64,000 nt of DNA from Providencia rettgeri. GTDB lineage: Bacteria > Pseudomonadota > Gammaproteobacteria > Enterobacterales > Enterobacteriaceae. Where the stretch lies: contig NZ_CP096258.1 of the NCBI RefSeq assembly GCF_023205015.1, positions 3,844,001 to 3,908,000 of the forward strand, written 5' to 3'. How positions within the stretch are numbered: position 1 is the first letter of the stretch; the number at the start of each line of letters is the position of its first letter. Positions 26,432 through 35,058 of the stretch are shown here, one piece after another. Made by a program: the position numbers and the translations under genes. Below the pieces are notes generated by a model, which saw nothing but the letters and a program-made list of their open reading frames with translations, was not told the origin of the DNA and searched no databases.

Positions 26432-26749
26432 ATGAACAGTGCGCCATCTTTTCAAGATATCATTTATAGCATTATGGGAAATATCCCTAGTGGCAGGGTC
26501 GTCACATATGGCGTACTCGCTAAAATGGCGGGTTACCCTGCTCATGTTCGTCAGGTATGCCGCGCAATTAGAAATATTCCACCTGGCAGTACCCTGCCCT
26601 GTCACCGTGTTATTAATAGTCAGGGAAAATTGTCCGTCACGGGAGAATGCTATCTACGCCATAAACAAGCCCTTATACATGAAGGTATTGTTTTTAATGC
26701 AAATGATAAGATAAAGTTAAAAGACTATTTATGGGAAGGGGGAGATTAA
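26432..26749 (+). CDS. alkyltransferase-like DNA base-flipping protein with a PCHR motif
   Basis: A 105-aa protein with only the C-terminal domain of O6-alkylguanine-DNA alkyltransferase. The pattern PSGRVVTYGVLAKMAGYP and VRQVCRAIRNIPPG is like E. coli YbaZ/Atl, which flags alkylated bases for nucleotide excision repair. Atl proteins normally have tryptophan in PWHR, but here the motif is PCHRVINSQGKLS, with the acceptor cysteine of true transferases. It may therefore be able to accept an alkyl group. Length and sequence fit Atl; activity is inferred. Confidence 0.82.
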   Translation: MNSAPSFQDIIYSIMGNIPSGRVVTYGVLAKMAGYPAHVRQVCRAIRNIPPGSTLPCHRVINSQGKLSVTGECYLRHKQALIHEGIVFNANDKIKLKDYLWEGGD

Positions 26750-27030
26750 TCCTTTCAAATATATTCATAGAATAAAAATATAAAATTATTTTTTATCTTT
26801 TAAATACCGAATTTTTTCATTATAAATATAATAAATATTATATAATCACTAAATTAATTAGTGATTAATATGTATCATTTATAGTTTACACTACTGATGA
26901 TGTATCTGAGTGAGATTAACTAATAAAATATTAACTTGTATTGTTTTAGTTATGAACTATATTTAATTCTAAATCCATCTATGTCTCATGTTGATTATTT
27001 ATTTTTGATAAAATATCAAGGAGAGTCTCT
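26750..27030. other. AT-rich gap before ADP-ribosyltransferase-like pair
   Basis: Extremely AT-rich sequence with no open frame I can support. It must carry the promoter of the 27031 gene. AAGGAG at 27019-27024 is that gene's ribosome site. A high A+T tract suggests H-NS-type silencing, as is common for acquired genes. Confidence 0.4.
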
Positions 27031-27996
27031 ATGCCTATAGATCCATCATGGTTTAAATATATACCTGAATTTGTACTCGCAGCACCTCGATTCTTGCGTA
27101 GGTTAATTCAAAATGAATATTCTGACTGGTTCGATAATGCTTTGTGGGGAATCGATAGGCCTAATTTGCCAAGAGAGTTGAGTACATTCTCTGATGATAT
27201 TGCCGCCTCAGCCAGAAGAGCCCATCATTACCTTACTGATATTGCAGTAAGCCAACAGCCATTACAGTATGTGGCTTGGCGAAGAGATCGAGCCATTATT
27301 AATATATACAGCCGTAACTCTTTACCATTTCATGCAACAACACGTCACCATCTATTACATGATCACTATGAGGATTTGGACCAAGCCCTTGTGAACCAAT
27401 ATTTTGGTTCTGAAGCACTAGCGCTTCAATCTGTTAATGACTTACAAGATCAACTTTCACAACTACCACTACTGACTCCTGATATTTATAATGTTGCTTG
27501 GTGGACACAAGGTTACTCTGGAACAATGGTTTTTCGCGGGGCACTAACCCTTGTAAATGATAATAATAGATTTGGAGCCATTTATAATTTCGGCAACTTA
27601 GCTGGACAGTATATTATCAATGAAGGCGATGTTGTTATTAACACCGATTTTATGTCAACAAGTGCGCATCCCAGTGTTGCAGCCGAGTTTGTCATCCGCC
27701 AAGCTTTACCTTACCCAGGAGATGGAGAATTCGTCCCTCAGATTATCGTTGATGCAATTTACCGCCGAGTTTTTTTCCGAATAAATATGAGGACGGGCAG
27801 GAACATTTGTGTTTGGACCAATATACAACAAGCGGAAATTTTATTTCCACTGAGAACATTGTTTAATGTAGTTAGTATTGAGGTAGGGACTTACGGTTTA
27901 CTCGTAGAGTTAAGAGAATTAACAACAACTGAAATTAATAATTTAACCAAGACACCTAAAAATATTATGACAGGACATGATGTTGAATATCCCTAA
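27031..27996 (+). CDS. putative ADP-ribosyltransferase with R / STS / QxE signature
   Basis: A 321-aa protein with no signal peptide or membrane segment. The C-terminal half (about residues 145-295) looks like a mono-ADP-ribosyltransferase of the R-S-E class: R169 in TMVFRGA, S209-T-S211 in DFMSTSAHPSVAAEF, and Q267-A-E269 in QQAEILFP. A glutamine two residues before the glutamate (QxE) is seen in C3-like toxins, while arginine-specific enzymes have ExE. The N-terminal ~140 residues are unrecognised and helical. A paralogue follows 41 bp later. It may be a toxin, or an effector of another kind; no secretion gene adjoins it. Function is inferred from motifs alone. Confidence 0.7.
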   Translation: MPIDPSWFKYIPEFVLAAPRFLRRLIQNEYSDWFDNALWGIDRPNLPRELSTFSDDIAASARRAHHYLTDIAVSQQPLQYVAWRRDRAIINIYSRNSLPFHATTRHHLLHDHYEDLDQALVNQYFGSEALALQSVNDLQDQLSQLPLLTPDIYNVAWWTQGYSGTMVFRGALTLVNDNNRFGAIYNFGNLAGQYIINEGDVVINTDFMSTSAHPSVAAEFVIRQALPYPGDGEFVPQIIVDAIYRRVFFRINMRTGRNICVWTNIQQAEILFPLRTLFNVVSIEVGTYGLLVELRELTTTEINNLTKTPKNIMTGHDVEYP

Positions 27997-28037
27997 ATCA
28001 CGTCAATAATATCAATCTTTGAAATTAAGGAAATCAT

Positions 28038-29117
28038 ATGCCTGTTATCCCTGGTTTTTTTAAAAACTTCAATGAACTCATCGATTGCTCATCCGATTTA
28101 ACTCGAATCACAATGAACGATGAATACAAAAAAGTCATCATCAAAAATAGGCTCGCCGGCTTTCCAAATGCCCCAGCCCCTGACTCAATAGAATCTTTTT
28201 ACGACCATATTGAAGAACACGCAACACGCGTTCATAATTATTTAGCGAATCAAGGTAGATATGCCGTTAATAACTGGGAAGAGCTTAAAGCTGACTGGTT
28301 TGCCTATGGTACACTAGTAAAAAATACCGATTTATTCTATAGAATGATAGCTCGACTTCCTCCCCTTCCTTACTACCATGGCCTTGATGATGAACTCGTC
28401 AAAATACTAACAGGTACACCATTATCACCACTTCTTGCCGCAGTTTATAATTTAGCTATAGACGACCTCCCTCTTTTAAAACCAATTGACTATGATGTCA
28501 AATGGTGGAGCAGAGGCTATGAAGGCTCGATGGCCTTCATTGGTGCAAATACAAGAATTAACCCTGACGGTGGAAAGTTTGAAGGATTCTATGCATTTCC
28601 TGATGCAGTGGGAAATAATATGATAAAAAAAGGGGATATTATTTCTAATCGAGGCCCCATATTAGCTCATGCATCGCCATATAAACCGATGGAATTTTGT
28701 TTAAGGCAATCTATGTCTCATCCTGATAGTGATCTACCTGATTATGAAGATTACTGGGAGTTTGGTTTTGCCAGACGTATTATTTTTGAAATCGACTTTA
28801 TTACGGCAAGAAATGTAGCTCCTTGGTCCGCTCCAGATAGAGAGGAGTTAATATTTCTCGCGGATCGAAGATTTAAAGTTGTTGAAATTGATGAGGCGAC
28901 ATTTAATTATAAAACCTTAGCCTTAGTCGTCAGGTTACAAGAAATCCCTGAAAGTTCAGTACCTAAAAAAACCCCTTACAGGGACTTAATATCAGGTGAA
29001 ACATATTATTCACCCATCCCAATCAATGAGCTAGAACTAAAGAAAATAATTGATTTATCAAATGAAAAACAGAATCCATTAATTAATAAAATCATAAGCT
29101 ATGTAAAAAATAGATAA
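28038..29117 (+). CDS. degenerate paralogue of ADP-ribosyltransferase-like protein
   Basis: A 359-aa paralogue of the preceding protein. The blocks LPLLKPIDYDVKWWSRGYEGSMAF and PMEFCLRQ align without gaps over the putative catalytic region. However, the arginine is isoleucine (I168 in MAFIGA), the STS motif is L209-A-H211, and the first residue of QxE is R268; only the glutamate E270 is kept. It is therefore unlikely to be an active transferase of this class. It has a longer C-terminal tail of ~45 residues. AAGGAAATC precedes the ATG. It might be a pseudo-enzyme partner, a specificity factor, or an immunity protein. Confidence 0.65.
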   Translation: MPVIPGFFKNFNELIDCSSDLTRITMNDEYKKVIIKNRLAGFPNAPAPDSIESFYDHIEEHATRVHNYLANQGRYAVNNWEELKADWFAYGTLVKNTDLFYRMIARLPPLPYYHGLDDELVKILTGTPLSPLLAAVYNLAIDDLPLLKPIDYDVKWWSRGYEGSMAFIGANTRINPDGGKFEGFYAFPDAVGNNMIKKGDIISNRGPILAHASPYKPMEFCLRQSMSHPDSDLPDYEDYWEFGFARRIIFEIDFITARNVAPWSAPDREELIFLADRRFKVVEIDEATFNYKTLALVVRLQEIPESSVPKKTPYRDLISGETYYSPIPINELELKKIIDLSNEKQNPLINKIISYVKNR

Positions 29118-29124
29118 TATAGTG

Positions 29125-29180
29125 ACGCCTCAGATTGGCTCCGCCACGCTATCGAGCATAAGAATAATTTGAGGCGTTTT
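29125..29180. terminator. long-loop terminator
   Basis: ACGCCTCAGATT and AATTTGAGGCGT form a 12-bp stem (one G-U) with a 26-29 nt loop, followed by TTTTT. It separates the 28038 gene from the convergent ushA-like gene. Confidence 0.8.
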
Positions 29181-29188
29181 TTAAATTA

Positions 29189-30805
29189 TTAAAGATTAAT
29201 AGGCGTATTCTCTTCTATATACGTTTTTAAAATATCTGCATCTATAGAGCCTGTATTCATGAATCGATCCGTAATAATTGGATAACCATCTCCCCCATTT
29301 GCATTATAACTTGGCAAGCTAAAGCGATAGGTTTTGTTTAGTTCAATAGGATTACCTGCAATCTTAATGTTTTTTAATTTCCCATCAGAAAGGTCAAAAG
29401 TAATATTAGCGAATTGTGGATATGCTCCTGCACCAGGAGTCATATTGGCAATCGTTGTTAAATAAGGTATTAATTCTTTTCCTGTCATTTCAGCAAAACC
29501 GACTGAGTTACCAAAAGGCTGAACGGTTAATATATCACGGTATGTAATATCCCCTTGCTCTATTGGTGCACGAATACTTCCGCTGCTTATCAAGCCAAAA
29601 TTAGCATCTGTTTTCCACATTTGTGCAAGTATAATTAGTTTGCCGAGATTTGTTTGTTGATGGCGAACAACGCGACGGTCACCTTGTAGTAAATTCTCAG
29701 TTTTTCCAATAATCACACCCAGTTTTTCTTCCCCTTGTTGCTGATATGGAGTCAATTCTGTAATCACACTCGGGTCCGCTTTAATTTCTTCCGTGTAATA
29801 AACATATTGCTTATTGCCGTCCGAGTCTTTTACGGTATATTTTAGATTAACAGGAAGCATCTGATAGCTTAACAGTGTGATTTTATTCTCAGTAATTTGA
29901 AAGTTTGCACGGCCAACAAACTTACCCCACTCACCTGCTTGCATAATCCAGACTCCATTTTGATAATCTGGGCGGCAATCTTCACCCACTTTATATTCAA
30001 GATCAATGGAGTTTTCCTTTACCATACAAAGTGTTGAATGTGAATGTGCACTGATAATGCCATCGATATCTCCTGGGCTTAGTGCGCGAGCTAGCTCAAC
30101 ATCGCCATAAGCACTCGTCCCTGATTTACCATCCTCATAGTACCCAAGATGGGATAATACCACGACCATATCTGCAATATTGTCTTTTCTTATCTGGGTT
30201 GATAGCGTTTTAACTTCAGTAATCGGGTCAGTAAAGCGCACATTCTGTAAGATTTTTTTACTACCCAGTTTTGGGGTATCTGGTGTCGTTACACCGATAA
30301 AAGCAATTTTTACATTCCCTTTTTTTAATACTACGTAAGGGGAAAATAAACGTTGATCCGTGGTTTTATCATAAATATTGGCGGATAAAAAAGGAAAATT
30401 TGCCCATTGTTCTTGTTGCTTTAATAACTCAACAGGATGGTCAAACTCATGGTTGCCAATTGCCATCGCATCATAACCAACGAGGTTCATACCGATAAAG
30501 TCAGGTTTAGCATTGAGTAAGTCAGATTCTGGAGTACCTGTATTAATATCCCCACCTGACAACAAAAAAGTCTCCCCGCCTTGTTTAGAAACTTCTTCAC
30601 GGATACTATCCACCAGTGTTTTTTGCGCTGCAAGACCATATTCACCGTGCTTACTTTGCCAAAAGTGCCCATGATGGTCATTGGTGTGCAATAGTGTAAC
30701 ATATGAACTTTTCTGAGGTGCTGAGCAACTAATCAACAACAGAGTCAGCAGTGCAAAACCAAGGCGAGCTGCATATTGTTTTGTAGAACGAATAAGTTTA
30801 TTCAT
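29189..30805 (-). CDS. 5'-nucleotidase / UshA-like lipoprotein
   Basis: A ~538-aa metallophosphoesterase of the 5'-nucleotidase family, which hydrolyses nucleotides or nucleotide-sugars outside the cytoplasm. The signal ends at LLTLLLISC, a lipobox, so the enzyme is a lipoprotein. Metal motifs are visible: LLHTNDHHGHF (~residue 40), SGGDINTG, AIGNHEFDHP and SAHSHS. The C-terminal substrate domain includes NGGDGYP. It is the last gene of the long minus-strand operon, 20 bp after its neighbour. Compared with UshA, which is soluble, the lipid anchor is a difference. Confidence 0.88.
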   Translation of the reverse strand: MNKLIRSTKQYAARLGFALLTLLLISCSAPQKSSYVTLLHTNDHHGHFWQSKHGEYGLAAQKTLVDSIREEVSKQGGETFLLSGGDINTGTPESDLLNAKPDFIGMNLVGYDAMAIGNHEFDHPVELLKQQEQWANFPFLSANIYDKTTDQRLFSPYVVLKKGNVKIAFIGVTTPDTPKLGSKKILQNVRFTDPITEVKTLSTQIRKDNIADMVVVLSHLGYYEDGKSGTSAYGDVELARALSPGDIDGIISAHSHSTLCMVKENSIDLEYKVGEDCRPDYQNGVWIMQAGEWGKFVGRANFQITENKITLLSYQMLPVNLKYTVKDSDGNKQYVYYTEEIKADPSVITELTPYQQQGEEKLGVIIGKTENLLQGDRRVVRHQQTNLGKLIILAQMWKTDANFGLISSGSIRAPIEQGDITYRDILTVQPFGNSVGFAEMTGKELIPYLTTIANMTPGAGAYPQFANITFDLSDGKLKNIKIAGNPIELNKTYRFSLPSYNANGGDGYPIITDRFMNTGSIDADILKTYIEENTPINL

Positions 30806-30825
30806 TATCAAACATCCTTATAGAA

Positions 30826-31974
30826 TTACTTCAATATGTCGTTGCTATCAATAAAAACATAAAACTTATTGCTTTGGTAAGATTGGAAATTGTTATCAGT
30901 AACAAAAACCAGGGTTTTATGTCCATCAATAACTGGGCCAAAAGTAATACCTTCAATATTATCTGGGGTCTTGGTATAATCAGAAAAGTCGATGAGTAGT
31001 TTCTTCGTTATTGGCTGAAATTGGCTTTTTTCTTTAATATCGCTCAGTGTTTCCATACCTTTAATATTTGTGCTTTTAGAAATATCTCCTAAATAGACTC
31101 GAATATTAAAATCCCAATCATCATAACCTTTGCTGGCATTACGACCCGCTCTCTCAATAAATAACAATTGATGTTCATTAACGGCTAAAATATCAGAAAC
31201 GCCATTATCATTAACTGCAAACTCAGACACGTCAGGAATAGGATCAATATTATAAATATACTCGCCCACTAAAGTTAATTCATTGGTTTGTGAGTTTGCA
31301 TCATATTTCAATAGCCTAGCAGGGCTAGAATTTAATGGCGTTGAAATAGGCCCATCTTGTTTTAATGCCGTTTCAACAGAAATAAATACATTTTTTTTAT
31401 CTGGCGTGAGAGATACTCCCTCAAAACTAGTTCCTGAACGAACACCAACTTTCGAGGTTTTATCAGCAATACCTAACACATTATAGTATGGGGGGATAAC
31501 ATCATTATAATCAGCAATAAATGAGCCATCAAAGTCTGTGATACGTAATGCGCTTCCTAATTCAGATGTCCAAAACAAGCCCTTTCCATTTGGCGTTGGT
31601 GCAATTCCTTCCGCATCAACTTGCCCATTTGACCAAATTTTACCGTCTTTATCGAGAAGGTTTTTCATGCCCATAATATTGACGCTATGAATCCCTTGCT
31701 TATCAATATTCATTGTTAAGGTATAAAAGCGAGAAACACCTTCTTGTTTAGTATTTCGTGCATCAGAGATACCATAATAAATGGATTTTTCAGCATCAAA
31801 ATACAATCCTGAAACACCTCCAAATAATACATCTTGATATGATGTACTCGTCGGAAGTGAATATTCCCCTATAAAGTCAAGTTTTTCGAGTGCGGTTGAA
31901 AATTGACTATAAAATAAAGTCGATGCAGTAAATAGGCTAGCAACTAGTTTCCATGATTTATTTTTTTTCTTCAT
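30826..31974 (-). CDS. secreted phytase-like esterase-domain protein
   Basis: A 382-aa protein with a Sec signal (MKKKNKSWKLVASLFTASTLFYSQFSTALE). The body resembles the 'esterase-like activity of phytase' family, a beta-propeller: FGGVSGLYFDAEKSIYYGISDA, GQVDAEGIAPTPNG, FEGVSLTPDKKNVFIS, NIEGITFGPVIDGHKTLVFVTDNNF. It probably acts in the periplasm on a phosphate ester alongside the 5'-nucleotidase. It lies 14-20 bp from both neighbours in the operon. Confidence 0.8.
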   Translation of the reverse strand: MKKKNKSWKLVASLFTASTLFYSQFSTALEKLDFIGEYSLPTSTSYQDVLFGGVSGLYFDAEKSIYYGISDARNTKQEGVSRFYTLTMNIDKQGIHSVNIMGMKNLLDKDGKIWSNGQVDAEGIAPTPNGKGLFWTSELGSALRITDFDGSFIADYNDVIPPYYNVLGIADKTSKVGVRSGTSFEGVSLTPDKKNVFISVETALKQDGPISTPLNSSPARLLKYDANSQTNELTLVGEYIYNIDPIPDVSEFAVNDNGVSDILAVNEHQLLFIERAGRNASKGYDDWDFNIRVYLGDISKSTNIKGMETLSDIKEKSQFQPITKKLLIDFSDYTKTPDNIEGITFGPVIDGHKTLVFVTDNNFQSYQSNKFYVFIDSNDILK

Positions 31975-31992
31975 AATTACCCCTGATTAATA

Positions 31993-32907
31993 TTATTTGT
32001 AATCGTTAATAAATTCTTCAACTTTACTTTTGGTTAATATGGAGTTTCGAGCCCCCAAATAACCAATAGAAATAGCGGCTGATGCACAAGCAAAAGCCAA
32101 TGCTTCTTTCAATGTTATTTCTGCAAGTAAGGCGTGGATAAAAGACGCATTAAAGGTATCTCCAGCCCCAGTGGTATCAATCACGTCAACACAAAAGCCA
32201 TCATGTTTCTCATCGCTATCTTTTGTAACAGCGATAGCGCCTTGCGCACCACAAGTGACAACAATCACATCAAGTTGATATTGCACAACCAAATGTCGTA
32301 ATGCATTAACAGTGAGTTCAAGCCCTGTACAGGTAAGAAATCCTTCTAAATTGAAAATAACGATATTGCTAGCGGTTAAAATCGTTTCAAGCTTATCTTG
32401 GGTGTCCGCGATATGAGGCTCAATATCCACTGCAATTTTAGTGTCATGTATTTGGCAGATTTCAGACATGTATTTGAATTTTTCAATATTCCCCGGCATG
32501 GTATACAGCACCTTACTTTCTTTAATTGCCTGAGTGTAATTCGCCTGATTGATTTTAGTTTCTTCACCGGGGGAAAATACCAATGCCTTTTCTCCACTAT
32601 GATCAAGGAAGATAATGGCCAAATTCGGAGAAAGACGAGGAATAATTTCAACAAAACACGTATCGACACGGAAGCGTTTAAAGTCATTTAAAATCATTTG
32701 CCCATAATTGTCATCCCCCACCGATGAAAGGGATAAAGTCTTAGAGCCCAATTGCCCAAGAACACAAGCGCTATTAGCGACTGTCCCTCCGACGCATTCA
32801 TTAATTTTTTCACCGACGACTTTACTGTCATATCTTGGCAAACTAGGCACTCTAAACATGAGATCAATATTGGCATCGCCCACCGCAACAACATCATATT
32901 TTTTCAT
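31993..32907 (-). CDS. PfkB-family sugar/nucleoside kinase, YegV-like
   Basis: A 304-aa kinase of the ribokinase/PfkB class. It has GDANIDLMFRVPSLPRYD near the N terminus, the di-glycine block INECVGGTVANSACVLGQLG, and the C-terminal signature DTTGAGDTFNASF with catalytic aspartate. Placement beside an ADP-ribosylglycohydrolase-like gene and a GntR gene recalls E. coli yegV. It would phosphorylate a sugar or nucleoside taken up by this locus. Substrate unknown. Confidence 0.85.
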   Translation of the reverse strand: MKKYDVVAVGDANIDLMFRVPSLPRYDSKVVGEKINECVGGTVANSACVLGQLGSKTLSLSSVGDDNYGQMILNDFKRFRVDTCFVEIIPRLSPNLAIIFLDHSGEKALVFSPGEETKINQANYTQAIKESKVLYTMPGNIEKFKYMSEICQIHDTKIAVDIEPHIADTQDKLETILTASNIVIFNLEGFLTCTGLELTVNALRHLVVQYQLDVIVVTCGAQGAIAVTKDSDEKHDGFCVDVIDTTGAGDTFNASFIHALLAEITLKEALAFACASAAISIGYLGARNSILTKSKVEEFINDYK

Positions 32908-32922
32908 TATTATTCCCTTTCT

Positions 32923-33966
32923 TTAGTTATTGCTAAAAGCTCTAACGCCACCTTGAGCGACCCAATGCTCAGCGAGCTTTAGAGATAAAACTTGTAAAAA
33001 ATTGAGGCTATAAAAGCTAAATTCCGTTGAAGTACTGCAAGGAAAAGTTATTACCATAAAACCATTCATGTCATTTTCTTTTAGTGGATAAGCAGATAGC
33101 AATATGACGCTAGCCCCTTGTGCAACTAATGTTTTTGCAGTATTCAAGAAAATAGACTCATGTTTTTTATCACTAAGTAACAGAATAAAACGACGTAAAT
33201 GGTTGTCATGTAGAAGGCGTAAACTATGGTGATATTCTTCTATAAGGAATGAATGGGCTAATAATTGTGGCCCGCAAGCGAGTAAATTGCACCCCATTTC
33301 GGCAATAAAAGAGGTTATTCCTGTTGATAGGAATACATGAGCAGCTTCGAATGGGTAGTTTCTGTCTATCTGATATTCAATAGTTTTTTTCTGAATAATC
33401 GGGGCGGCCAGATTCTCAACGATTAATCGGAGCTCAGCTAAAGCATCATTAATATCTGATGACTTCAGATAAATAGATAATTGAATTAATAGCAATAAAC
33501 TTGCAGTTGTGCTTTGAGTGGGAATCCCTTGCTTTTCTGCACCGGTATACAACACAAAATTAGCTTGTTCACGTATCCTGTCATTTTTATGATTTGTCAC
33601 TACAACAACAAATGCACTTGAGTCTGAGGCAATGGCTAAAGCATCGATAACCGGTGAGGGACGACCACTGGCTGTAATAATAAAAACGACACTATCCTTC
33701 AGGAGCAGGCGTGCCCCATTGACAAACTCATAAGACTGAATAGCTTTGCAATCTATACCTAATTGCTTTTCATAATATATAGCTATGAATTGAGCAATCG
33801 CATAGGAGTCACCAGAACCAACAAACAACATCTGTGTGATTGTTTGTTGTTTGATACCAATTGCTAACTCACGAACAAGATGAGGTTCTTCCAATAAGTA
33901 CGCCAGAACCCTAGGCGTACTTGTTATCTCTTGCCATGTTTTATCTAATGGCATGATGGCTTTCAT
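32923..33966 (-). CDS. SIS-domain sugar isomerase / deglycase
   Basis: A 347-aa protein with two SIS domains as in GlmS C-terminal half and the fructoselysine-6-phosphate deglycase FrlB. MLFVGSGDSYAIAQF and VFIITASGRPSPVIDALAIA mark the first domain. It overlaps the stop of the upstream gene by 4 nt (ATGA). E. coli yegTUVW has no such gene, so it is an addition. A kinase plus SIS pair would suit cleavage of a phosphorylated amino-sugar or Amadori-like conjugate; this is inference. Confidence 0.8.
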   Translation of the reverse strand: MKAIMPLDKTWQEITSTPRVLAYLLEEPHLVRELAIGIKQQTITQMLFVGSGDSYAIAQFIAIYYEKQLGIDCKAIQSYEFVNGARLLLKDSVVFIITASGRPSPVIDALAIASDSSAFVVVVTNHKNDRIREQANFVLYTGAEKQGIPTQSTTASLLLLIQLSIYLKSSDINDALAELRLIVENLAAPIIQKKTIEYQIDRNYPFEAAHVFLSTGITSFIAEMGCNLLACGPQLLAHSFLIEEYHHSLRLLHDNHLRRFILLLSDKKHESIFLNTAKTLVAQGASVILLSAYPLKENDMNGFMVITFPCSTSTEFSFYSLNFLQVLSLKLAEHWVAQGGVRAFSNN

Positions 33967-35045
33967 TGCGCTTCACCCTGCAAAGCTTGCCATGCGAGCT
34001 CTGATAACCCTTGTGCAATTTTAGGGATATCAAAATCATGGCTGTTTACTTTGCTAAAGAACTGGTACTGGTCTTGTGGAAGACTATCAAACCCTTGTAG
34101 TGCCCCTGCCATGGCCCCTACCATCGTGGCAATACTGTCGGTGTCATTTCCTACGTTTGTTGCAGCAACAATGCCATCCCAAACCTGACCTTTAGTGAAT
34201 GCAAATAACCCAATAGCCGTTGGAATAGATTCATGTGCCGCTACGGAATTTCCAACATATCCTTCAAGCTGTCTTAAGCAAATCTCTAAGTCTGTATTTT
34301 CACGGGCGATTCTAAGGGCTAATTGAATACGCATTTCAATACTTGGCCCAGCAACAACACGCCCTATTTTTTTAGCTAAAACTTCACCATACCGTGCACC
34401 GTATAAACACGCTTCAACCACAGACTCTACTGTTGCACTCACCATCATTGCCTGGCTCACACCAGCCGCAATAGCACAGGCACTCGCTATCGCGATGTTG
34501 GTGTCATGAGACGGAATGCAAGTCAATGCTGCGAGTTCACAGGCTTTGTCTAGCTGCCCTGGATAAATAAGCCCTGCAGGCGCAATGCGCATACCAGCTC
34601 CATTTGTCGTACCAATATTTGGCGCTTGGCGTTCAGAAGTCCCTATGCGGCCTATTGTGTTAGTTGCTTGCCCTGATTTTAACGCATTAACAATCAGTTC
34701 AGTGGTCGGCCCCTTATAGTTTGCATAAGGTTGCATATCCGCCCAGCGTAATAAACAATTCACCCAATCTTGGTTAGTAAATCTATTATAACCCGCAGAG
34801 ATGAGACCTTCTGATAAAACATACATTTGACTTGAGTCATCGGTAATTAAACCTGCGACCCCGTTTAATGACCCGGCGAATGTATCTTTAGGCGGTGTAA
34901 TAAAATGGTCTAGAAAGCCTCGATGAGCAGCGATAATTTCATCAATACTGTATAACTCCGTGGGTGCACCAAGCGCATCTCCCATGCCTGCTGCAGCGAG
35001 TGAGCCGTATATTTTGTTATAAATAACTTTCTGAGTAAGTTGCAT
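33963..35045 (-). CDS. ADP-ribosylglycohydrolase-fold enzyme, YegU-like
   Basis: A 360-aa protein of the ARH/DraG family. The binuclear metal motifs are present: AGLITDDSSQM at about residues 64-74, and the C-terminal VGNDTDSIATMVGAMAGA. It starts AAGMGDALGAPTELYS, the usual GxxxGDALGxP block. YegU in E. coli has the same fold and sits beside a PfkB kinase and GntR regulator. Such genes in metabolic clusters probably cleave an N-glycosidic bond in a small molecule. It overlaps the SIS gene, and is 13 bp from the regulator gene. Confidence 0.85.
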   Translation of the reverse strand: MQLTQKVIYNKIYGSLAAAGMGDALGAPTELYSIDEIIAAHRGFLDHFITPPKDTFAGSLNGVAGLITDDSSQMYVLSEGLISAGYNRFTNQDWVNCLLRWADMQPYANYKGPTTELIVNALKSGQATNTIGRIGTSERQAPNIGTTNGAGMRIAPAGLIYPGQLDKACELAALTCIPSHDTNIAIASACAIAAGVSQAMMVSATVESVVEACLYGARYGEVLAKKIGRVVAGPSIEMRIQLALRIARENTDLEICLRQLEGYVGNSVAAHESIPTAIGLFAFTKGQVWDGIVAATNVGNDTDSIATMVGAMAGALQGFDSLPQDQYQFFSKVNSHDFDIPKIAQGLSELAWQALQGEAQ

Positions 35046-35058
35046 TTTTTATCCTTAA

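Noticed and set aside
26119..29117. Integrated island with attR repeat after tRNA-Phe
   Set aside because: I looked for a repeat of the tRNA 3' end (TCCGGGCACCA) downstream and saw none; there is also no integrase. An old or partial island remains possible.
27031..35045. ADP-ribosyltransferase and ADP-ribosylglycohydrolase as a toxin-antidote pair
   Set aside because: The glycohydrolase-fold gene is 5 kb away in a different operon with sugar-metabolism genes, so a metabolic YegU-like role is more likely.
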